Shown here: piece by piece, positions 16,925 to 24,505 of the stretch
How positions within the stretch are numbered: position 1 is the first letter of the stretch
Layout: each line of letters opens with the position of its first letter
Origin: DASSUW01 sp963740605
GTDB lineage: Bacteria > Actinomycetota > Thermoleophilia > Solirubrobacterales > Solirubrobacteraceae
Assembly (NCBI GenBank): GCA_963740605.1
Contig: CAVUFC010000028.1
Span: 62,001-126,000, forward strand
Reading direction: 5' to 3'
Length of the DNA: 64,000 nucleotides
Made by a program: the position numbers and the translations under genes
The notes under the pieces: model-generated
Told to the model about the DNA's origin: nothing
Database searches by the model: none
What the model saw: only the letters and a program-made list of their open reading frames with translations

Positions 16925-17179
16925 GTGCCCCCGCTGGCGATCGGCTCGCGGCTGGTGCGCAAGAAACTCGGATTTCGCACACTGCTCGACGTGATCCCGC
17001 TCGACGCATCGCTGGTGAAGGGCTCGCACGGCCGCATCCCCGACGATCCGGCCAAGGGCCCGCTGCTGATGACGCGCCATCCCGACCTGCTGGGCGACGG
17101 CGAGGTCGCCGCCACCGACGTGCACGACGTGATCCTCCGCCACCACGGCGTGCCGGTGCGGGAGGTGGCCGCCCGGTGA
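16925..17179 (+). CDS. Short ORF resembling the C-terminal tail of alkaline-phosphatase-superfamily phosphodiesterases
   Basis: An 84-residue frame from GTG 16925. The stretch LGFRTLLDVIPLDASLVKGS, followed by HGR and later GEVAATDVHDVILRH, matches my recollection of the C-terminal end of alkaline phosphatase/nucleotide pyrophosphatase family proteins, where a Lys-Gly-Ser-His segment binds metal. The catalytic N-terminal domain is absent, so on its own it should be inactive. Its stop overlaps the GTG of fni (GTGA), which argues that it is translated rather than a dead fragment. A stop codon at 16895 closes the frame upstream. It may be a gene remnant kept as a translational leader, or a separate small protein. 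Confidence 0.5.
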   Translation: MPPLAIGSRLVRKKLGFRTLLDVIPLDASLVKGSHGRIPDDPAKGPLLMTRHPDLLGDGEVAATDVHDVILRHHGVPVREVAAR

Positions 17180-18174
17180 CGACGCTCGGCCGCAAGGCCG
17201 ACCACCTGCGGATCGCCGCGCGGCCCGATGTCGAGCACACGGGCAGCACCGGCTTCGCGGCGCTGCGTCTGCGGCACCGCGCGCTGCCCGAGCGCGACCT
17301 CGACGAGGTGTCGCTGGAGACGACGCTGCTCGGCAAGGAGCTGGCCGCCCCGCTGGTCGTGTCGGCGATGACCGGCGGCACCGACGAGGCGGCGGAGATC
17401 AACGCCCGGCTGGCACGCGCGGCCTGCGAGCAAGGGCTCGCGCTGGTGCTCGGATCCGGTCGCGCGCTGCTCGACGACCCGGAGCTGCTCCCGACCTATC
17501 GCAGCGGCGACCGCCCTCCACTGCTGCTCGGCAACCTCGGCGCGGCGCAGGTGCGCCTGGCGGACGCGCCGACGCGGGCGGAGCGGCTGATCGAGCTGCT
17601 CGACGCCGACGGGCTGACGATCCACCTGAACCCGATCCAGGAAGCCGTGCAGCCCGAGGGCGAGCCGCGCTTTGTGGGCGTCGCGGCCGGGATCGCCGCC
17701 GTCGCCGCGCACCTGGCACCGCTGCCGGTGCTGGTCAAGGAGGTCGGCTTCGGGATGGACGCGGCCGACGTGATGCTGCTGCGCGACGCCGGCGTCGCGG
17801 CGATCGACGTCGCCGGTGCCGGCGGCACCAACTGGGCGCTCGTCGAGGGTCACCGTGACGAGCGCGCCGGCGACGTCGCGGCGGCGTTCTCCGACTGGGG
17901 CGTACCCACCGCCACCGCGCTGGCCGAAGCCCACGCCGCCGCGCCCGACCTGCCGCTGATCGCCTCCGGCGGCCTGCGTGACGGTGTCGACGCCGCCAAG
18001 GCGCTCGCGCTGGGAGCGCGCGCCGCCGGGCTCGCGCGCCCGTTCCTGCTCGCCGCGCGGGCCGACCGCACGTCCGAGACCGCGGCGACTCTGGTCCGCC
18101 AGCTGCGCATCGCAGTCTGGGCCGTGGGCGCGGGCAGCCCCCCCGAGCTGTCACCGGCGCATCTGCGCATGTAG
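17176..18174 (+). CDS. fni: Type 2 isopentenyl-diphosphate delta-isomerase
   Basis: FMN- and NADPH-dependent interconversion of IPP and DMAPP for isoprenoid synthesis. The 332-residue protein begins TTLGRKADHLRIAARPDVEH, and shows the family motifs PLVVSAMTGGTDEAAEIN (FMN site), HLNPIQEAVQPEGEPRF (substrate Gln and Glu that bind Mg), LVKEVGFGM and the phosphate loop DVAGAGGTNW, then IASGGLRDG. Start is GTG at 17176, overlapping the stop of the short upstream ORF. Type 1 idi is not seen in the window. The promoter of the next gene overlaps its 3' end. Confidence 0.95.
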   Translation: MTTLGRKADHLRIAARPDVEHTGSTGFAALRLRHRALPERDLDEVSLETTLLGKELAAPLVVSAMTGGTDEAAEINARLARAACEQGLALVLGSGRALLDDPELLPTYRSGDRPPLLLGNLGAAQVRLADAPTRAERLIELLDADGLTIHLNPIQEAVQPEGEPRFVGVAAGIAAVAAHLAPLPVLVKEVGFGMDAADVMLLRDAGVAAIDVAGAGGTNWALVEGHRDERAGDVAAAFSDWGVPTATALAEAHAAAPDLPLIASGGLRDGVDAAKALALGARAAGLARPFLLAARADRTSETAATLVRQLRIAVWAVGAGSPPELSPAHLRM

Positions 18175-18177
18175 CGT
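18148..18177 (+). promoter_or_regulatory. Probable leaderless promoter of the SMP-30 gene
   Basis: CTGTCA (18148-18153) and TAGCGT (18172-18177) are 18 bases apart, inside the last codons of fni. The ATG at 18186 is 8 bases after the -10 box, about where transcription should start, so the mRNA would have little or no leader. No ribosome site precedes this ATG, which agrees. Confidence 0.45.
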
Positions 18178-18185
18178 CCGCGCGC

Positions 18186-19088
18186 ATGGGAGAGCGAGCG
18201 CTGCAGACACTGCTGGACGGCGGGTCCTTCTTCGAGAGCCCGCGCTGGCACGAGGGACGCTGGTGGGTGTCGGACTTCTACAACGAGCGCGTGCTCGCCG
18301 TGGACACGGACGGGCGCGCCGAAGACGTCATGATCATCCCCGAGCGGCCGTCGGGCCTTGGCTGGATGCCGGACGGGTCGATGCTCGTGGTCTCGATGCG
18401 CGACCACAAGATCCTGCGGCGGTCGCCGGACGGCGCGGTGAGCGAGCACGCCGACGTCAGCGAGCACTGCGGCGGGGTGCTCAACGACATGGTCGTCGAC
18501 TCGCGCGGCCGCGCGTACGTGGGCAACTTCGGCTTCGACCTGATGAACGGCGGTGACCCGGTCCCGGCGAACCTCGTCCGCGTCGACCCGGACGGGAGCG
18601 CCACGGTCGTGGCCGAGGAGATGCTGTTCCCGAACGGCTCGGTGGTCACGCCGGACGGCCGGACGCTGATCGTCGGCGAGACCGCCGGCGCTCGCTACAC
18701 GGCGTTCACGATCGCCGACGACGGGTCGCTGACCGAGCGGCGGATCTGGGCCCAGGTCGCCGAGACGCCGCCGATCACGACGCTCCAGGAGACGCTCGGA
18801 AAGCTCAAGTTCGGCCCGGACGGCTGCGGGCTCGACGCCGAGGAGCACATCTGGTCGGCCGACGAGGTCGGCGCCCGCTGCGTGCGCCTCGCGCCCGGCG
18901 GCGAGATCGTCGAGGAGATCCGCATGCCCGAAGGGCTCGACGTGTTCGCTTGCATGCTCGGCGGCGACGACGGCCGCACGCTGCTGATGTGCGCCGCGCC
19001 GGACTTCCTCGAGCACAACCGCATCGGCGCCACCGACGCCGTCCTGCTCACGACGACGGTCGACGTCCCGCACGCCGGGTTGCCGTAA
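18186..19088 (+). CDS. SMP-30/gluconolactonase-family beta-propeller protein
   Basis: A 300-residue six-bladed propeller lactonase-type protein. Metal-site landmarks are the N-terminal Glu in FFESPRWHEGRWWVSDFYNE, the Asn in CGGVLNDMVVDSRGRAYVGNF and MLFPNGSVVTPDGRT. It has no signal peptide, so it should act in the cytoplasm on a sugar lactone or a similar ester. Substrate cannot be told; no sugar dehydrogenase is adjacent. ATG at 18186 with a probable leaderless promoter overlapping fni. Confidence 0.88.
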   Translation: MGERALQTLLDGGSFFESPRWHEGRWWVSDFYNERVLAVDTDGRAEDVMIIPERPSGLGWMPDGSMLVVSMRDHKILRRSPDGAVSEHADVSEHCGGVLNDMVVDSRGRAYVGNFGFDLMNGGDPVPANLVRVDPDGSATVVAEEMLFPNGSVVTPDGRTLIVGETAGARYTAFTIADDGSLTERRIWAQVAETPPITTLQETLGKLKFGPDGCGLDAEEHIWSADEVGARCVRLAPGGEIVEEIRMPEGLDVFACMLGGDDGRTLLMCAAPDFLEHNRIGATDAVLLTTTVDVPHAGLP

Positions 19089-19133
19089 CCGGATTGAAGG
19101 CGGCGTGCAGGCGGCGTGGCCGAGTCTGCGGCC

Positions 19134-19562
19134 ATGACCTCCTTCACTCCCCGCATCATCACCATCGCCCTCGCGATCCTTGCCTTCGCGGCCCCCGTGG
19201 CCGGCGCGGCCCCGATCCGCGACGGCAGCCCGCCCATCACGCGTCCCAATCAGCGCGCGCACGTCTACGTCATCCCGGCGTCGGCGTTCAAGCAGCAGCC
19301 GGCGACCACGGCGGCGGCGCACCAGGCGAAGCCGTCCGTCTCCGGCACCGGCGACCGCTCGGCGCACGTCTACGTGATCCCGGCGTCGGCGTTCAAGCAG
19401 CAGCCGGCGACCACGGTGGCGACGCACCACGCGAAGCCGTCCGTCTCCGGCGACAGCGACCCCTCGCCGCTCGTCTACATCTTGCCGAGCCTCGCGCTCA
19501 TCGCGATGTTCGGTGCCGCGGCCGTGTACGTCCGCGGCTCGCGCCAGCCCGCGCAGATCTGA
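19134..19562 (+). CDS. Secreted, C-terminally anchored repeat protein, paralogue A
   Basis: A 142-residue protein. Residues 1-25 are a Sec signal peptide (IITIALAILAFAAPVAGAAP). The middle is a two-copy tandem repeat of 35 residues, each with AHVYVIPASAFKQQPATT. The C-terminus has DPSPLVYILPSLALIAMFGA, a membrane anchor, and a short basic tail. The same signal peptide style and the same PSPxVYIxPS anchor recur in the gene at 22499-22984, beyond the SARP regulator, so the two are paralogues with different repeat regions. ATG 19134 is chosen by that likeness, over an in-frame GTG at 19116. Function is unknown; it is probably cell-surface exposed. Confidence 0.7.
   Translation: MTSFTPRIITIALAILAFAAPVAGAAPIRDGSPPITRPNQRAHVYVIPASAFKQQPATTAAAHQAKPSVSGTGDRSAHVYVIPASAFKQQPATTVATHHAKPSVSGDSDPSPLVYILPSLALIAMFGAAAVYVRGSRQPAQI
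19256..19465 (+). repeat. Two-copy 105-bp tandem repeat inside a secreted protein gene
   Basis: Units at 19256-19360 and 19361-19465 are nearly identical at DNA level, differing at a few positions, and encode 35 residues each. The high identity suggests recent duplication or ongoing homogenisation. Confidence 0.85.
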
Positions 19563-19623
19563 CGCTCCGGCGAATCCCGGCGCGGTCTCCGCCGCGCCGG
19601 GGTCGCCCGGGGGTACGCTCCGC

Positions 19624-22461
19624 GTGAGCGTGCTCGACATCGGGATCCTGGGACCGTTGGAGGTCCGGCACGAGGGTCGTGCCCTGGATCTCGGCGGGCC
19701 ACGGGGGCGGACGCTGCTCGGCGTGCTGGTCGTGCGCGGCAGGATGAGCGCCGACGAGCTGATCGAGGCGCTGTGGGGCGACGATGCGCCGCCGACCGCA
19801 CCAAAGGCGCTGCAGGTGACCGTGTCGCGGCTGCGCCGGGCGCTCGGGCCCGCGGCGGACCGGCTCGAGACGACGGGCGACGGCTACCGCCTCGGCATCG
19901 AGCCCGGAGAGCTCGACGCCGACCGGTTCGAGCAGGCCTGCCGACAGGGCATCGAGCTGCCGCCACGCGAGGCCGCGGTCGTGTTACGGGAGGCGCTCGC
20001 GCTGTGGCGCGGGCCCGCGCTCGCCGACCAGCGCTACGAGGCGTGGGCGCAGCCGGAGATCCGCCGGCTCGAAGAACTGCGAGGGCTCGCCATCGAGGAG
20101 CGCGTGAAGGCCGACCTCGCGCTCGGCGAGTCCGCACGTCTTGTCGGTGAGCTGGAGGCGCTGGTGGCCGAGCATCCGCACCGCGAGCGCCTGCGCGCGC
20201 AGCAGATGCTCGCGCTGTACCGCTCCGGCCGCCATGCCGACGCGCTCGCCGCCTACCGTGACGCCCGCGCCGCGTTCGGCGAGCTGGGCCTCGAGCCCGG
20301 CCCGGACCTGCGCGCGCTCGAGCAGGCGATCCTCACGCATGACCCGTCGCTGGCGGCGCCGGCGGTCACCGCGCCTGGGATCCCGCCGGCCCCTCCCACG
20401 CCCACGTTCGGCCGCGACGATGACCTGCGCGACGTCCTCGCAGGGCTCGACGGCACACGGCTGCTCACGCTCACCGGGCCCGGTGGCGTCGGCAAGACCC
20501 GGCTCGCGATCGAGGTCGCGCGCGCGGCCGACGGCCGCTTCGTCTCGCTGGCCTCGACCTCCGATGCCGAACGGATCCCGTCGCTGATCTGCGACGCTCT
20601 CGCGGTCGCCCGCGTCCCGGGCGAGACCGACCGTGAGGCGCTCGACCGCGCGCTCGGCCGCGGATCGCTGCTGCTCGTACTCGACAACCTCGAGCACCTC
20701 GCGGACGCCCCGCCGCTGCTGGCCGAGCTGCTCGACACCCACCCGAATCTCCGACTCCTCGCGACGAGCCGCCAGCCGATCGGCATCCGCGCCGAGCGGC
20801 TGTCCCCCGTGCCGCCGCTCGTACCCGGCGCGGACGCCGCGTTGTTTGCGGACCGCGCCCGCGCGCACGACCCCGCCTTCGCCATCGACGACGACAACGC
20901 CGCCGCGGTCACGACGATCTGCGAGCGGCTCGCGGGGATGCCACTGGCGATCGAGCTCGCCGCCGCACGGCTCGGCGTGCTCTCACCCGCCGACCTCGCC
21001 GACCGGCTGTCCGCGGCCCTGGGCGTCCTCGACCGCGGCCCGCACGACGCGCCGCCGCGGCAACGGACGCTGCGCGCGACGCTCGACTGGAGCTACGACC
21101 TGCTCGACGACGAAGAGCAGCGGGCGTTCATCGCGCTCGGGGTCTTCGCCGGCGGTTGCGAGCTCGATGCGGCCGAGGCGGTGACGGGCGCCGGTCTCGA
21201 CGTCCTCGAGAGCCTCGTCGCGAAGAGCCTCGTGACGGCCCGCGCGGGCCGGCTGGGAATGCTCGAGCCCGTCCGCCAGTACGCCGCCGAACGGCTGGCC
21301 GCGAGCCCGGATCTCGACGCGATCCACGCCCGCCATCTCGGCCACTACCTGGCGCTCGCGAGGCGCGCCGAGCCCGACATCTTCACGCGCGGCCGGTCCT
21401 CCCCACTCCTCCCGGTCCTTCATCGCGAGCGAGACAACCTCGACGTCGCGTTCGAACGCGCGATCATCGCGCGGCCGATCGACGCCCTCGCGCTGGCGGG
21501 CGAGCTCTCGCCGTACGGCTGGAACGCGCACGCCGCCGAGCAGGTCGGTCGCCGGTGCGAGCGCGCCCTGAACGCCGCCGGCGAGGACGCCCCGGCGGAG
21601 CTCCGCGCCCGCGCACTGCTCGCCGCCGGCAACAACAACGCGGCATACATGACCGATCCGGAGTTCGTCTCCGCCGCGCTCGCCCTCTTCCGCGAGCTCG
21701 GCGACGAGCGCTGGATCGTGCGGAGCCTGCTGGCACTGAGCAACGCCCGCAGCGTCCGCGGCGACTACGACGAGGGACGGCGCGCCGCCGAGGAGGCGTT
21801 CGCGATCGCGCGTCGGCTCGAAGACCCCGGGCTGATCGCCGAGGCGGTCGGTCAGGTCGCGCTCTCGATCGACGGGGTCGAAGAGGCGTTGCCGCTCATC
21901 GTCGAGGCCGCAGACCGGTGCCGCAGCGTCGGAGCTGTGGCACGAGCCGCGGGGCTGCTGTCGACCGCCGGGATGGCCGCGCTGCGCGAGGACGCGTACG
22001 AGCGATCCGAGCAGTTGCAGCGCGACGCGCTCGAATTCGCGCTCGAGACCGGCGATCCCAACGTCATCGCGCTCGTGCAGGGAAACCTCGGGCTCGCGGC
22101 CTTGCTCGGCGGGCGCCTCGAAGCGGCGCGTCCGGCATTCCGGGACGAGCTCGTGATGGCGCACGAACACGCGCTCGCGATGTTCTACATGGAAGGGCTG
22201 CTCGGGCTCGCCGCGCTCGCCGCGGCGGACGGGAACGACCATTTCGCCGCAGTTCTGCACGGCGCCGCCTGGGAGCTGAACGACCGCCCGATCTACCCCT
22301 CAGAGGCACCCGTGTACGAGCGCGTCGAGCAGCGTTTCATCGCCCCCGCTCGCGGGCGGCTCGGCGAGCCGGCGTGGGCGGCAGCGCAGGCCGAGGGCCG
22401 CGCGATGACGGTCGCGGATGCGGTGGGTTACGCGCTGCGACCGGCGCTGTTACCGCACTGA
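19624..22461 (+). CDS. AfsR/SARP-family transcriptional regulator (HTH, BTAD, NB-ARC, TPR-like)
   Basis: A 945-residue signal-integrating activator. Residues 1-95 are an OmpR-type winged helix (LDIGILGPLEV, LIEALWGDDAPPTAPKALQV, RLRRALG). About 100-245 is the bacterial transcriptional activation domain. The NB-ARC ATPase begins near residue 285 with P-loop GPGGVGKT and has Walker B LLLVLDNLEHL. The second half is helical and TPR-like. Start GTG 19624 gives the domain at its normal distance from the N-terminus. It is flanked directly by two paralogous secreted proteins on the same strand, which are its most likely targets or signal partners. This type usually controls secondary metabolism or development in actinobacteria. 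Confidence 0.9.
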   Translation: MSVLDIGILGPLEVRHEGRALDLGGPRGRTLLGVLVVRGRMSADELIEALWGDDAPPTAPKALQVTVSRLRRALGPAADRLETTGDGYRLGIEPGELDADRFEQACRQGIELPPREAAVVLREALALWRGPALADQRYEAWAQPEIRRLEELRGLAIEERVKADLALGESARLVGELEALVAEHPHRERLRAQQMLALYRSGRHADALAAYRDARAAFGELGLEPGPDLRALEQAILTHDPSLAAPAVTAPGIPPAPPTPTFGRDDDLRDVLAGLDGTRLLTLTGPGGVGKTRLAIEVARAADGRFVSLASTSDAERIPSLICDALAVARVPGETDREALDRALGRGSLLLVLDNLEHLADAPPLLAELLDTHPNLRLLATSRQPIGIRAERLSPVPPLVPGADAALFADRARAHDPAFAIDDDNAAAVTTICERLAGMPLAIELAAARLGVLSPADLADRLSAALGVLDRGPHDAPPRQRTLRATLDWSYDLLDDEEQRAFIALGVFAGGCELDAAEAVTGAGLDVLESLVAKSLVTARAGRLGMLEPVRQYAAERLAASPDLDAIHARHLGHYLALARRAEPDIFTRGRSSPLLPVLHRERDNLDVAFERAIIARPIDALALAGELSPYGWNAHAAEQVGRRCERALNAAGEDAPAELRARALLAAGNNNAAYMTDPEFVSAALALFRELGDERWIVRSLLALSNARSVRGDYDEGRRAAEEAFAIARRLEDPGLIAEAVGQVALSIDGVEEALPLIVEAADRCRSVGAVARAAGLLSTAGMAALREDAYERSEQLQRDALEFALETGDPNVIALVQGNLGLAALLGGRLEAARPAFRDELVMAHEHALAMFYMEGLLGLAALAAADGNDHFAAVLHGAAWELNDRPIYPSEAPVYERVEQRFIAPARGRLGEPAWAAAQAEGRAMTVADAVGYALRPALLPH

Positions 22462-22498
22462 AAGCGTGCGGTTACCGCCGTCTCGGAGGCTGCCGTCC

Positions 22499-22984
22499 AT
22501 GACCTCCACCACCCGCATCATCACCACCGCCCTCGCGATGCTCGCGATCGCCGTCCCCGCGGCGAGCGCGATGCCCATGTACGAGCACGGCGACACCACC
22601 GCCACCGGCCGGAGCAGCGCCGACATCCGCACGTCCAGCCTCGCCGGCACCACGTCGGCGCCGGTGCAGGACCTGCGCAACGCCGACGAGCGTGCCCCGC
22701 AGCCGGCCGAGCCGACGCAGGACCTCCGCAACCCGGACAACCGCGCCCCCGGCGTCGAGGCCGCCCCGGCCCCGACCGACACGAGCCGCGTCCCGGTCCA
22801 GCAGTCGCCTTACTCGCCGGCGCAGCTCAAGCCGATCTCGACCCCGCAGGCGGCCCCCGTCGCCGATGACGGACCGTCCCCGTTCGTCTACATCATCCCG
22901 AGCGTCGTGCTGATCGCACTGCTCGGCGCGGGATTCGCGTTCATCAAGACCACCTCGCGGCCCGTCCGCCGGTCGGCTGCCTGA
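22499..22984 (+). CDS. Secreted, C-terminally anchored repeat protein, paralogue B
   Basis: A 161-residue protein with signal peptide (IITTALAMLAIAVPAASA), a Thr/Pro/Ala-rich linker and a C-terminal anchor GPSPFVYIIPSVVLIALLGA followed by basic residues. The linker holds two 17-residue repeats (QDLRNADERAPQPAEPT and QDLRNPDNRAPGVEAAP). ATG at 22499 is preceded by GGAGG. It is a paralogue of the gene at 19134: signal peptide and anchor are alike, the repeats are not. It lies 37 bases after the SARP gene and is probably co-transcribed with it. No function is known to me. Confidence 0.7.
   Translation: MTSTTRIITTALAMLAIAVPAASAMPMYEHGDTTATGRSSADIRTSSLAGTTSAPVQDLRNADERAPQPAEPTQDLRNPDNRAPGVEAAPAPTDTSRVPVQQSPYSPAQLKPISTPQAAPVADDGPSPFVYIIPSVVLIALLGAGFAFIKTTSRPVRRSAA
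22667..22768 (+). repeat. Two-copy 51-bp tandem repeat inside paralogue B
   Basis: Units at 22667-22717 and 22718-22768 both open with CAGGACCTxCGCAAC and encode 17 residues starting QDLRN. The second copy is diverged in its second half. Confidence 0.75.
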
Positions 22985-23011
22985 CAGACAGCGATCGCTA
23001 GCGTCAGCAGG

Positions 23012-23782
23012 GTGAAGGTCGAGCTGGGAGGCGTGCCGGAAACCCTGCTGTGGACGCTGTACCACCGTTCGATCGAAGCGCGGCGGCCCGATGCGATCCT
23101 CACGGATCCTCGGGCCGTCGCGCTCGTCGACGAGATCGACTATGCGTTCGCGGCGCGCTTCGGCGGCGGCGAGGGCGCGCTCTCGCAGGGGCAGGCACTG
23201 CGCGTCCGGCGGTTCGACGGCGAGGTGCGGCGCTTCCTCTCCCAGCATCCCGACGGCGCCGTCGTCGCGCTCGGCGAAGGGCTCGAGACCCAGTTCTGGC
23301 GGGTCGACAACGGCCGCGTGTCCTGGATCACCGTCGATGTGCCGGAGGCGATCGAGGTCCGCGAGCGGCTGCTCGAACCAGGCGAACGCCAGACCCTGAT
23401 CGCCGGCTCCGCACTCGACGAGGACTGGATGGACGAGGTCGACGCCTCACGCGGCCTGCTCATCACCGCCCAGGGCCTGCTCATGTACTTCAACTTCGAC
23501 GACGTCGAGCGACTCGTCGCCGACTGCCGGCAGCGGTTCCCGGGCGCCACGCTCGTGTTCGACGCGATGCCGGGCTGGCTCAGCAAGGCGAGCCAGCGGG
23601 GCAAGCTCGGCGACCCGGATCACTACCAGCCGCCGGCCTGGCACTGGGGCATGGACTACGACAAGCGGCGCCGGCTCGGCGCCGAACGGTTGCGGCTCCC
23701 ACGCGGACGGGGGGTCTTCTTCGGCTACGTCGCCCCGCTGCTCCGGCTCGGCCTCGTCCAGATCTTCCGCGTGCGCCTGTAG
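23012..23782 (+). CDS. SAM-dependent methyltransferase, leucine carboxyl methyltransferase (LCMT/PPM) family
   Basis: A 256-residue class I methyltransferase. The start VELGGVPETLLWTLYHRSIE and the following DPRAVALVDEIDY are typical of the LCMT-like family; VVALGEGLETQFWRVDNG is the SAM-binding loop, ITAQGLLMYF the conserved acceptor-side motif. In actinobacteria such genes often lie near secondary-metabolite clusters and methylate carboxyl or hydroxyl groups of small molecules. GTG at 23012, with TAGCGT at 22999-23004 close upstream as a possible -10 box. It follows the SARP/paralogue set on the same strand and converges on infC. Confidence 0.88.
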   Translation: MKVELGGVPETLLWTLYHRSIEARRPDAILTDPRAVALVDEIDYAFAARFGGGEGALSQGQALRVRRFDGEVRRFLSQHPDGAVVALGEGLETQFWRVDNGRVSWITVDVPEAIEVRERLLEPGERQTLIAGSALDEDWMDEVDASRGLLITAQGLLMYFNFDDVERLVADCRQRFPGATLVFDAMPGWLSKASQRGKLGDPDHYQPPAWHWGMDYDKRRRLGAERLRLPRGRGVFFGYVAPLLRLGLVQIFRVRL

Positions 23783-23799
23783 CGGACGTCCACGCCGCC

Positions 23800-23819
23800 C
23801 CGCAGCGCGATGGCTGCGG
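23800..23819. terminator. Hairpin between convergent methyltransferase and infC genes
   Basis: CCGCAGC (23800-23806), loop GCGATG, GCTGCGG (23813-23819): a perfect 7-bp stem in the 53-base gap between converging genes. No clear T tract on either side, so a terminator role rests on position. Confidence 0.45.
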
Positions 23820-23835
23820 AGCGGGGGACTTGGCT

Positions 23836-24417
23836 TTAAGAGGCCGCTGCGGCCGGCTTGTCGCCGGTACCGGTCTTCTGCGGCGCCAGCATCATCGTCA
23901 TGTTGCGGCCGTCCTGCTGTGGCCGCTGCTCGATCACCGCGAGGTCGCCGAGGTCCTCCGCGAGCCGGTTGAGAATCATCTCACCGCGCTCGGGGTGGGC
24001 CATCTCGCGGCCGCGGAACATGATCGTCACCTTGACCTTGTCGCGCCCCTTGAGGAAGCGCTCGACATGGCCCTTCTTGGTGTCGTAGTCGTGCTGGGCG
24101 ATCTTCGGCCGGAACTTGATCTCGCGGACGTTGATCTGCTGCTGATGCTTGCGCGCGGCCTTCTGCTTCTGGTTCTGCTCGTACTTGTACTTCGAGTAGT
24201 CCAGGATGCGGCACACGGGCGGCTTGGCATCGGGAGCCACCTCGACGAGGTCGAGGTCGCGGTCCTGCGCCTGGCGCAGGGCCTCTTGGGTGCGCATGAT
24301 CCCCACCTGCTGTCCGTTCTCGTCGATGAGCCGGACCTCGGGAACGCGGATGCGCTCATTGATCCGGGTGGGGTCGCGCTCAGGCGGCTGCCGGTCGAAA
24401 CGTCTTGGGACCGGCAC
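23836..24417 (-). CDS. infC: Translation initiation factor IF-3
   Basis: Binds the 30S subunit and checks start-codon pairing. The 193-residue protein has the N-domain INERIRVPEVRLIDENGQQV, the linker KYKYEQNQKQKAARKHQ, and the C-domain VTIMFRGREMAHPE; its C-terminal tail is slightly long. Written here from GTG 24417, but infC genes often use AUU/AUC-type starts for self-control, and an ATC codon just before NERIRVPEV is a possible alternative, so the N-terminus is open. It stands alone, with rpmI-rplT about 7 kb downstream on the same strand and thrS about 2.5 kb upstream. Confidence 0.95.
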   Translation of the reverse strand: MPVPRRFDRQPPERDPTRINERIRVPEVRLIDENGQQVGIMRTQEALRQAQDRDLDLVEVAPDAKPPVCRILDYSKYKYEQNQKQKAARKHQQQINVREIKFRPKIAQHDYDTKKGHVERFLKGRDKVKVTIMFRGREMAHPERGEMILNRLAEDLGDLAVIEQRPQQDGRNMTMMLAPQKTGTGDKPAAAAS

Positions 24418-24505
24418 TAGTGCTGTTGGCGGCGCCTCAAGAAGAGCGCGACGCTGAGTTAGAACGCGTATTCAACGTGGCGCAGTATAGCTACGGTTCA
24501 AGCGA

